Positions 52,662-60,120 of a stretch of DNA of 64,000 bases are shown here, piece after piece. The notes under the pieces were generated by a model. It did not search any database, was not told where the DNA came from, and saw only the letters and a program-made list of their open reading frames with translations. The position numbers and the translations under genes are program-made. Origin of the DNA: JADJEK01 sp052034255 (lineage in GTDB: Bacteria; Planctomycetota; B15-G4; JADJEK01); assembly GCA_052034255.1 (NCBI GenBank), contig JBPOIU010000005.1, positions 11,924 to 75,923 of the forward strand. The letters are read 5' to 3'. Numbering within the stretch: position 1 is the stretch's first letter; every line of letters starts with the position of its first letter.

Positions 52662-53393
52662 ATGGTTCGTTGTCTGAATCGTCTGCTCGTGAGCGTGTCC
52701 GCAATGCTGCTCACGGCCCCCGCCTTGCTTGCTCAGGCCCCCGCCGCGGCTCCTGCCGCGACCGAGGAGCAGGGCATGACGCTCGGCAAATTCCTCGATG
52801 GTGGCGGCACGATCGGCTGGGTCATCATCATCCTGTCGGTCTTGGGCATGGCGCTCGTGATCGACAACTTCGTCAATCAGCGCAAGCAGAAGCTCATGCC
52901 GCCGGACATCGCCGATGAAGTTCAGGCCTTGATCGAGGCTGGCGAGTACCAGGAGGCGATGGAGCTCTGCGAATCGAACCCGGGCTTCTTCACCAACATC
53001 GTCGCAGCCGGCCTTCCGAAGCTGAATGCCTCCTTCGACGCGATGGAAGCCGCGGTCAAGGAGACGATGGAAGAAGAGCAGCTGAAGCAGCTCATGCGCC
53101 TCGGCTGGTTGTCACTGATCGCGGCGGTCGGACCGATGCTCGGTCTGCTCGGCACGGTTCAGGGCATGATCCTCGCCTTCCAGCAGATCGCGGCCACGAA
53201 GGGCGCGGCCGACCCGGCGGCTCTCGCGGACAACATCGCGCTCGCCTTGATCACGACGCTGGACGGACTGCTGGTCGCCATCCCGATCACCTCGGCCTTC
53301 GTGTTCCTGCGCAACCGTCTCGTCCAGGCCACCCTGGAAGTCGGCGCCGTCGTGGAAGACATCTTCGAACGCTTCCGTCCGACCAAGAGCTGA
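52662..53393 (+). CDS. exbB: ExbB/TolQ/MotA-family proton channel
   Basis: This 243-residue inner-membrane protein forms the stator of a proton-motive-force motor. It has an unusual N-terminal signal-like segment with an Ala/Pro linker (about residues 1-38), then a membrane helix (IGWVIIILSVLGMALVIDNF). A cytoplasmic loop follows, then the two conserved helices with WLSLIAAVGPMLGLLGTVQGMILAFQ and IALALITTLDGLLVAIPI, which carry the family Thr and Gly residues. GGAGG lies 8 nt before the ATG. The three ExbD genes follow, so several ExbD types may pair with one ExbB. Confidence 0.93.
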   Translation: MVRCLNRLLVSVSAMLLTAPALLAQAPAAAPAATEEQGMTLGKFLDGGGTIGWVIIILSVLGMALVIDNFVNQRKQKLMPPDIADEVQALIEAGEYQEAMELCESNPGFFTNIVAAGLPKLNASFDAMEAAVKETMEEEQLKQLMRLGWLSLIAAVGPMLGLLGTVQGMILAFQQIAATKGAADPAALADNIALALITTLDGLLVAIPITSAFVFLRNRLVQATLEVGAVVEDIFERFRPTKS

Positions 53394-53462
53394 TCTCGGG
53401 TCGAACCAAGTCGAATCGTGTCCGTTCGTTGAACTAACGCGTCTTCTCACTCGAGGGCTTCC

Positions 53463-53966
53463 ATGGGCCAAGCATCCTCAGCACTGATGGAAGGCTCGGC
53501 GCTCGACATGACCCCCATGATCGACGTCGTCTTCCAGCTGATCATCTTCTTCATGATCGCGATCGACATGTCGCAGCAGGATCTGGAAGACCTCCAGATG
53601 CCGAAGTCGGTGCAAGCCGCGGACGACAAGGATCCGGAAGAAGGCCGCTTGTACGTGAACGTCAACCGCAAGGGTGACTACATCATCAAGCGGCAGCCGA
53701 TGACCATCGATGAACTCGAAGCGAACCTCCGGGCGCGCGTGTTCCTGCCGCGTCCGAAGGGGTTGCCGGTGAAGGACAAGGACGGCTTGGCCGAACGGCC
53801 GATCCTGATCCGCGCCGACCGTGCGACGGAGTTCAAGCACGTCCAGAAAGTCATGTACAAGTGCGCGCTCGAGGGCCTGAAGGTCTGGAAGCTCGAACTC
53901 GGCGTGAGTCAGGACGAGCAGGCGAAGGCAGCGTTGGACGCGGCAGCTGGCGGACAAGCGAAGTAA
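53463..53966 (+). CDS. exbD: ExbD/TolR-family protein, copy 1
   Basis: This 167-residue protein has one N-terminal membrane helix. The family motif is LDMTPMIDVVFQLIIFFM, with the essential membrane Asp in MIDV at about residue 20. The periplasmic domain (about 45-150) contains ERPILIRADRATEFKHVQKVMY, the usual ExbD dimer fold. It follows exbB by 69 bp. It differs clearly from copies 2 and 3, which form a separate pair. Confidence 0.92.
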   Translation: MGQASSALMEGSALDMTPMIDVVFQLIIFFMIAIDMSQQDLEDLQMPKSVQAADDKDPEEGRLYVNVNRKGDYIIKRQPMTIDELEANLRARVFLPRPKGLPVKDKDGLAERPILIRADRATEFKHVQKVMYKCALEGLKVWKLELGVSQDEQAKAALDAAAGGQAK

Positions 53967-53978
53967 GGAGCAGAACCG

Positions 53979-54509
53979 ATGGGCGCCAAGGACGAAGCAC
54001 AAGCAGAGACGAAGATGGACATGACGCCGATGATCGACGTCACGTTCCAGCTGATCATCTTCTTCATGTGCAACATCAAGTTCAAAATGCTCGAGGGCAA
54101 GCTCCAGACGTACCTGCCGAAGGACGTGGGTGTGAACACGACCCCTCAGGACAAGGTCCTGGAAAAGGTCGACATCCGCATCGTTCGCAAAGTCCTGAAG
54201 AAGGACCTCGGCCTCGACGACGTGAAGAAGTTCAAGGAGTGGTCGGACGGCGGCGGCACGACGATGGACCAAGTCCAAATCTTGCTGCAGGGCAGCCCCG
54301 TGAAGGACCTCAAGCAGCTCCAGGCTCAGCTGAACGAGATCCGCAAGAAGATCCCGGCACCCACGGATCCAAAGGAAGAGGACACGATCAAGATGAACCT
54401 CGAGCCGATGGCCGGTGTCCTTTACGAGGACGTCGTCCAGGTCGTCGACATTGCGCTCGGCGCGAAGTTCACGAGCTTGACGTTCCGAGGCATCGAACTC
54501 GACGCCTGA
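53979..54509 (+). CDS. exbD: ExbD/TolR-family protein, copy 2
   Basis: This 176-residue protein has the same plan as copy 1, with MDMTPMIDVTFQLIIFFM at about residues 13-30 holding the proton-path Asp. The periplasmic part is longer and Lys/Asp-rich. Its ATG is 12 bp after exbD1, preceded by GGAG. It is equal in length to copy 3 and shares with it 101 identical nucleotides at 54015-54115. An intrinsic terminator follows 28 bp after the stop. Confidence 0.92.
   Translation: MGAKDEAQAETKMDMTPMIDVTFQLIIFFMCNIKFKMLEGKLQTYLPKDVGVNTTPQDKVLEKVDIRIVRKVLKKDLGLDDVKKFKEWSDGGGTTMDQVQILLQGSPVKDLKQLQAQLNEIRKKIPAPTDPKEEDTIKMNLEPMAGVLYEDVVQVVDIALGAKFTSLTFRGIELDA
54015..54115 (+). repeat. 101-nt block identical between exbD2 and exbD3
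   Basis: Positions 54015-54115 are identical at every base, including all wobble positions, to 54702-54802. The block encodes 33 residues, from MDMTPMIDV through the membrane helix to KLQTYL. Upstream and downstream the two genes diverge, often at third positions. Confidence 0.85.
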
Positions 54510-54536
54510 GATCGTTCCGACAGACAGCAACGACCC

Positions 54537-54582
54537 GCCGAGGGCGCAGCGCACGACAGGGCGCTGCGCCCTCGGCGTTTTC
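54537..54582 (+). terminator. Intrinsic terminator between exbD2 and exbD3
   Basis: Arms at 54537-54552 and 54561-54576 form a perfect 16-bp GC-rich stem with an 8-nt loop, followed by GTTTTC. This is a good intrinsic terminator. It separates exbD3 from the exbB-exbD1-exbD2 transcript. Confidence 0.85.
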
Positions 54583-54665
54583 ACCGCCAGCGATCCGCGG
54601 TGAACCGTGTCGCGCCACCTTCGTTCGTCTCGAGCAGACCCAAGCCCCCCAGCCGGAGCACTCCG

Positions 54666-55196
54666 ATGGATGCGCGCGACGAAGCCTCTTCCGAAACCCG
54701 CATGGACATGACGCCGATGATCGACGTCACGTTCCAGCTGATCATCTTCTTCATGTGCAACATCAAGTTCAAAATGCTCGAGGGCAAGCTCCAGACGTAC
54801 CTACCGAAAGACGTCGGCGTGAACCCGACACACACGGAGGCCGTCCTCGACAAGGTCGACATCCGAATCACACGTCGCGTCACGAAACAGGAATTGGCCC
54901 TCGACGAGGCCGCGGGCTTCCGCGCGTGGGCGACGGCGGGAGGGACGTCGATGGACCAACTCGGGATCGAGCTCCAAGGCGCGCCGGTGCGGGACCTCCA
55001 CGCGCTCGCGGCGCAGCTCGCGGAGATTCGCAAGCGCATCCCGGCTCCGACCGATCCGCGCGAGGAAGACTCGATCAAGATGAACCTCGAGCCGATGCCG
55101 GGTGTGCTCTACGAGGACGTCGTGCGCGTGGTCGACATCGCACTCGGATCGAAGTTCACGAACCTGACCTTCAAGGGCGCGCCGATCGACGCATGA
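54666..55196 (+). CDS. exbD: ExbD/TolR-family protein, copy 3
   Basis: This 176-residue protein is a close paralogue of copy 2, matching it in length and in KVDIRI, IRKRIPAPTDPREEDSIKMN and LEPMPGVLYEDVVRVVDIAL against LEPMAGVLYEDVVQVVDIAL. The membrane helix block is nucleotide-identical. The ATG at 54666 has GGAG 7 nt upstream; a longer frame to 54600 has less support. It lies beyond a terminator, so it needs its own promoter or readthrough, and no clear promoter was seen. It may be an alternative motor subunit. Confidence 0.9.
   Translation: MDARDEASSETRMDMTPMIDVTFQLIIFFMCNIKFKMLEGKLQTYLPKDVGVNPTHTEAVLDKVDIRITRRVTKQELALDEAAGFRAWATAGGTSMDQLGIELQGAPVRDLHALAAQLAEIRKRIPAPTDPREEDSIKMNLEPMPGVLYEDVVRVVDIALGSKFTNLTFKGAPIDA
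54702..54802 (+). repeat. Second copy of the 101-nt exbD identical block
   Basis: It is identical to 54015-54115. The lack of any synonymous difference over 33 codons, in genes that otherwise differ, points to recent gene conversion or duplication of this block. Confidence 0.85.
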
Positions 55197-55200
55197 GACG

Positions 55201-55261
55201 CCGTGAATCAAACCCTCGCTTCGAGGGATTGATTCACGGCCGAACTCACGAGGTGTCCGAC
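55201..55261 (+). repeat. Interspersed hairpin repeat, copy 2, after exbD3
   Basis: Arms at 55201-55218 and 55222-55239 pair over 18 bp with one mismatch around a 3-nt loop. The GTGAATCAA stem and the tail CACGGCCGAACTCACGAG then GTGTCCGA match the copy at 14668. It begins 4 bp after the exbD3 stop and probably also ends that transcript. Confidence 0.6.
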
Positions 55262-55400
55262 CACCTGACGCGGGATCCGCGCCGCGTGCCGACCGAGCGT
55301 TGCCGCGCGGTCGTGGCTCGTCGCGCCCGGGCAGGGAGTCGCGGACTCCGATAGAGTCCGTGCCGGGTCCACGCGCCTCACCACCCTCCGCGCCGCGCCC

Positions 55401-57287
55401 CTGCACCACCTCGCGCTCGCCGCGCTCGCCGCGCTCGCCGCGCTCGGTGCGTGCGGCGAACGCGTGGAGCCGCGGACGCGACACAGCGTGCTCCTCGTCA
55501 CGATCGACACGTTGCGCGCCGACCGGCTCGGCTGCACGGGGCATGCGTCGGCGCGGACGCCCCGACTCGACGCGCTCGCGAAATCGGGCCAGCTCTACAC
55601 GCAAGCCGTCGCGCCGACTCCGCTGACGCTGCCGTCGCACTCCACCTTGCTGTCCGGCCTCTTGCCGCTGGAACACGGTGCGCGCGACAACAAGCCGTTT
55701 CGCTTCCCGAGCGAGCGCTTCGACACCGTGGCCTCGTCACTGCGCGCGCGCGGCTACCAAACGATGGCCGTGATCGGTGGTGAGCCGCTCGCGAAAGGCT
55801 GCGGGCTGGAAGCTGGCTTCGACCGGTACGACGATGCGTTCCCGCGCGCGCTGGCGGGCAGCGCTCGACTCGGTGAACGCACGGCGGATGCCGTCACCGA
55901 CGCGGCGCTCGCCGCGCTCGATGCTCGGGATGGCACGCGCCCGTTCTTCCTGTGGACGCATTACTTCGATCCCCACGATCCGTACGTGCCGCCGTCCGAC
56001 CTCGCGGCGCTCTTCGCCGACGCGCCCTACGACGGGGAGATCGCATTCGTCGATCGCGAACTCGGTCGATTGCTGGACGGCATCGAAGCGCGAGGGCTGG
56101 CGCAGGACCTGATCGTCGTGATCACCGCGGACCACGGTGAATCGCTCGGCGAGCACGGCGAGGAGCGCCACGGCTTCTTCGTCTACGACGCGACGATTCG
56201 AGTGCCGCTGATCGCGGCCGGCCCGGGACTCGTGCCCGCACACATCGACGATCAGGTCCGCCTCCAGGACGTGCGCGCGTGGATCGAAGCGCTGACCGCC
56301 GCGGACCGAGTGGACCTTGCCGCACCCGCGCACCGCGGTGAACCGGCGGTGATCGAGAGCTTGTACGGCCAACTTCACTGCGAGTTCGCGCAGCTGCGGG
56401 GCCTACGCCATCCGAACGGCTCCAAGTACCTCGAGGCCGCACGCGAAGAGTGGTACCGGTGGCGCGAGGACCCGAAGGAGGTCCGCGACCTGTTGGCCGC
56501 GCCGGTCGCCGTCGATCCCACCGAACTCGACGCCGCGCGCGCAGCACTCGACGACGTGCTTCGCCGCGCGCGCACGCTCAGCGTGGGCGAAGGCATCGGT
56601 GAAGTCGGGTATCTCGGAGCGGCCAGCTCCCCCGGAGCACTGCGGACACGCTCCCGGACCGACAACGCGCGAGCGGTGTCGCCGCGCGATCGCGAGGGCT
56701 CGATCCGCGCGTTGATCGAGGGCGTGCGTTTGCTCGAGTTCGGCCAGCCGCTGGCTGCCGCCGCGATCCTCGGGGATGCCTCGACGGCGGATCCCGACAA
56801 CCCGGCGCTCGCTCTGTCCTGGGCACGCGCTCTGCGCAAAGTTGCAGAGCAACGCCGGGACGTCGCCGCGCTGGACCAGGCGATCACCGCGCTCGAACGC
56901 GTGCGCACGCTTCGGCCGGGGCTCGTCTTGGCCCGCGACCTGCTGCTGTTCGCGCGCTTCCAACGCGGAGACTTCGCCGGTGCCAAAGCGCTGTACGACG
57001 CGGCCGTCACCGACGGTTCCGCGACGGCCGCGACCTTCGAGGCCATGGCGCGTGCGCGACTGGATCTGGCCGAAGACCGCGCGCGATCGTTCGCGTCCGA
57101 GCCAAATCCACTGCTCGACGAAGACGCGGCGTTCGCCGATCTCGAACGGGCCGTCGCGCTCGGGCCGTCGCCAAGCCTGATCGCGCTGCTGAACACGCTC
57201 GAAACCCGTTACTCGGAGCGCGGCCGGACCCTACAGGCCGACCGCATTCGGAGGATCCGTTCCGCCACGGATCGCGATGGTCGATGA
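55401..57287 (+). CDS. Sulfatase/alkaline phosphatase superfamily lipoprotein with C-terminal TPR-like region
   Basis: The hydrolase domain (about the first 370 residues) has LLVTIDTLRADRLGCTGH, LTLPSHSTLLSGLLP, FFLWTHYFDPHDPYVPP and VITADHGESLGEHGE. The position normally held by a Cys or Ser for formylglycine is Thr (TLPSH instead of CxPSR), so a Thr nucleophile is likely. A helical TPR-like half follows. The frame upstream of the first GTG (55464) encodes a hydrophobic run of Leu-Ala repeats ending LGAC, a perfect lipobox, so the true start lies upstream of 55464. Only CTG at 55401 or another non-ATG codon is available. The annotated start is therefore uncertain. Confidence 0.8.
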   Translation: MHHLALAALAALAALGACGERVEPRTRHSVLLVTIDTLRADRLGCTGHASARTPRLDALAKSGQLYTQAVAPTPLTLPSHSTLLSGLLPLEHGARDNKPFRFPSERFDTVASSLRARGYQTMAVIGGEPLAKGCGLEAGFDRYDDAFPRALAGSARLGERTADAVTDAALAALDARDGTRPFFLWTHYFDPHDPYVPPSDLAALFADAPYDGEIAFVDRELGRLLDGIEARGLAQDLIVVITADHGESLGEHGEERHGFFVYDATIRVPLIAAGPGLVPAHIDDQVRLQDVRAWIEALTAADRVDLAAPAHRGEPAVIESLYGQLHCEFAQLRGLRHPNGSKYLEAAREEWYRWREDPKEVRDLLAAPVAVDPTELDAARAALDDVLRRARTLSVGEGIGEVGYLGAASSPGALRTRSRTDNARAVSPRDREGSIRALIEGVRLLEFGQPLAAAAILGDASTADPDNPALALSWARALRKVAEQRRDVAALDQAITALERVRTLRPGLVLARDLLLFARFQRGDFAGAKALYDAAVTDGSATAATFEAMARARLDLAEDRARSFASEPNPLLDEDAAFADLERAVALGPSPSLIALLNTLETRYSERGRTLQADRIRRIRSATDRDGR

Positions 57288-57346
57288 ACGACGGACTCGG
57301 CGGCCGTCGCCCCCCTGAAAAGAACTGTCGGGACGGACTCGGATTC

Positions 57347-57375
57347 TTGCACACCCAAATGGGCACTGCTAGATT
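57347..57375 (+). promoter_or_regulatory. Strong sigma-70 promoter of the second secretin gene
   Basis: TTGCAC (57347-57352) and TAGATT (57370-57375) are separated by exactly 17 bp, and TGC precedes the -10 as an extended element. Transcription would begin near 57382, leaving a leader of about 130 nt that is AT-richer than its surroundings. AAGGA lies 7 nt before the ATG. Confidence 0.75.
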
Positions 57376-57513
57376 CCGCGCTCTTTCCGCATTCCGCAGT
57401 AAGCCGTTGACTCGGAATACTTTCCTAATGGTCTTCTGCGTGTGCTTGCGTTCGCGTGACGAAGGCGTCCTGTCCGCGACCACGGCACACATTGACACGA
57501 GAAGGACGGAGTA

Positions 57514-60035
57514 ATGGCGATTCGTGCCCTCCCCCTGCTGCGCCTCGCGGTGCCGGTCACCTGCGTCAGCGCTGTCCTGCTCCTGACGTCGTGCGCGACG
57601 TCGAGCGATCCCTCGATCGAAGACGAACACGCACTGTCGCTCGACGTGCCCGCGAACGATGCGGGGACCGACGCGGCATTCGACGCGTCCGTCCCCGAGG
57701 TCGCCGCGGCCGTCGTCCCTGACGCGGCGGTGACGACCGCGGTCGTCGCGACATCGGCGATGACGCAGGATTCCGGCACCGACGACGCGACGAAAGTCGC
57801 GGCGGAGGCCGAAGAGCGCTGGAAGATCAAGCAGCAGCAGCTGCAGATGGAAGCCGAAGCGACGTACACCGAGGGCATGAAGCTGCTCGAGCAGAATCGC
57901 GTCGACGACGCGATCCTGTACTTCGATCAGGTCCTGAACCACATCCGGGTCGCGCCGGTCTCCGTGAATTGGGGCAACTTGGAAGAGCGTGCGACGTCCG
58001 CCAAGGAACAGGCGGAGCGCGCCCGCGCCAAGTCGAAGGCCGAGACGTCGCGTGAGCGCGACGCGCAGGCGTTCGCGAAGATCCAGGAGGAAGAGCAGGC
58101 TGCTGCGCAGCGCAAGCAGGCGCAGGTCCTCGTGCTGCTCGACGACGCGATCGCGGCATACAACCGCAACGACTTCGCCGACGCCGAGCGGCTGTCGAAC
58201 GAAGTGCTGAAGCAGGATCCGCACAACGATCGCGCGCGCCGCTTGAACGCCGCCGCGGTCGAAGCGCAGCGCGCGTCGGCCAACGACGAGGCCGTCGAGA
58301 AGCGCAAGGAAGAGTTCCGCCGTTGGAAGCAGGAGATCGAAGAGAGCCGCATTCCGTACGCGGACATCCACACCGGTCCGAACCCGGACGAGTGGCGCAA
58401 GCTGACCGAGAAGCGCAATGCGGCGAGCCTGCTCGCTCTCGGTGAACTCGAGACCGCACAGGACAAGGAACTGCGTCAACGCGTCGCCAACACGCGCATC
58501 GCGTCGATCGCTTTCCCCGACATGCCGGTCGCCGAGGCCGTCAACGGCATCTCGATCATCTCGGGTGTGCCGATCGTCATCGACCCGGAAGTGAAGGCGG
58601 AGCTGGATTCGAGCGGGACCCCGCTCAACCTGTCCACGCTGACCGACATCCCGGTCGAGTCGCTGCTGAATATCGTCACCGCGCAGGCCGGCGAAGGCCT
58701 GACGTGGACCGTGCGTCACGGCGTCGTGTTCATGACCAAGAAGGAAAAGGCGCTCGCGAAGGGCGTTCCGCGCTTCCACTCGGTCCAGGACCTGACGTTC
58801 GCCCAGACCGACTTCAAGGGGCCGGTCATCGGCCGCATCCCGAAGCCGGGTGAGGAACAGGACGAGACTTCGGGTGGCCCGTTCGGCAACGAAGTCGCCG
58901 GCGTCGCCGTGGTGCAGCCGGAAGAGATCATCACGCTGATCAAGGAGAACATCGCCCGCGAGTCGTGGGACGGTGGTGGCTACTCGATCGACGTCGCGAA
59001 CAACTCGCAGATCCTCGTCGTCCACACGCCGGCCACGCATCTCCAGATCGCGCAGTTCCTCGATGACCTGCGTCGCTTCGCGTCGTCGGTCGTGACGATC
59101 GAATCGCGCTTCATCACGATCCGCGAAGGCTTCATCCAGGAGATCGGCGTCGACTTCCGCGGACTCGGTGGCTCCGGCCCCGGGACCGAGGCGTTCCTGA
59201 ACGACGTGACCTTCGGTCTCGAGGACAACGCGGGTACCGCGGCCGACAACAGCGGCCCGGGCCTCGCGACGGGCGCCGGCCTGAACCCGGTCGCTGGCGC
59301 GTTCTTCAACGACGGCTCGAACGGCGACGTCCGCGCCTTCACGCAGAACTTCTTCGAGTCGACCCTCGGTCGCTCGTTGTCGACGGTCGGTGGCGCGACG
59401 TTCCAGGTCGCGATGTTCAAGGGCGAGTCGCAGTACAACGCGGTGATCCGTGCGGTCGAGAAGAGCGAGTTCGCCACGACGATCTCGACTCCGATCCTGA
59501 CCGTCGTGAACACGGAGCGCGCGTTCTTCACGGTCGCGAACCAGATCTCGTTCATTCAGGACTTCGACGTCGACGTCGCGAACTCGGCGTTCATCGCGAA
59601 CCCGAACGTCGGGATCATCCAAGAGGGCGTCGTCCTCGACGTCCGTCCGACGATCTCGTACGACCGCAAGTACATCACGCTGGAAGTCCAGGCGACGGTC
59701 GCCGACCTGCTGCGCCCGATCCGCACGTTCACGACGTCGCTCGCCGGCTTCTCGGTTCCGGTGACGTTCCAACTGCCGGAACTGAAGGTGCAGAGCGCTC
59801 AGACGACGGTCCGCGTCCCGGACCAGGGCTCACTGATCCTCGGTGGCCTGAAGCGCCTGAACTACGTCAACCGCACCGCGGAAGTGCCGTGGCTCGGTCG
59901 CATCCCGCTGATCGGCGTGCTGTTCCGCCAGAAGGGCCTCGACGACGAAGCCGAGAACCTGATCATCACGGTCAAGGCGTCGATCACGAACATCACGCCC
60001 TACCGCGATAACCCGCTCGCGTCGAAGGGATGTGA
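57514..60035 (+). CDS. Lipoprotein secretin (GspD/PilQ type), paralogue 2, with no in-frame stop
   Basis: The protein has a lipobox (VLLLTSC, about residue 28), a Val/Ala/Asp-rich linker, a charged coiled coil with TPR-like helices (about 95-270), N-domains (MPVAEAVNGISIISGVPIVI, about 335-355) and a secretin core. The core has IQEIGVDFRGLGG, EGVVLDVRPTISYDRKYIT, VPDQGSLILGGLKRL, GRIPLIGVLFRQKG and NLIITVKASI. It is clearly paralogous to the secretin at 45428 but lacks its exact linkers. Its frame has no stop and runs on into the SBP gene. A TGA at 60033-60035 and TAA at 60051 lie in the frame one base off, so a one-base deletion near the 3' end is the simplest explanation; the end given here assumes that. 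Confidence 0.85.
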
Positions 60036-60056
60036 GCCGCATCGAGCGGTTAAACC

Positions 60057-60092
60057 AGCCGCGCGCGACCAACGTCGCGCGCGGCTGTTTTC
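60057..60092 (+). terminator. Intrinsic terminator after the second secretin gene
   Basis: AGCCGCGCGCGAC at 60057-60069 pairs perfectly with 60074-60086 around the tetraloop CAAC and is followed by GTTTTC. It is a textbook terminator, yet it lies inside the uninterrupted reading frame joining secretin and SBP. Confidence 0.9.
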
Positions 60093-60108
60093 GTTGCATC
60101 GGCGTCGG

Positions 60109-60114
60109 TATCGT
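60109..60114 (+). promoter_or_regulatory. -10-like hexamer predicting a leaderless SBP mRNA
   Basis: TATCGT lies exactly 6 nt before the ATG at 60121 and 17 nt after the preceding terminator. No Shine-Dalgarno sequence is visible. The same hexamer is found before xerC. Confidence 0.4.
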
Positions 60115-60120
60115 CCGCAC

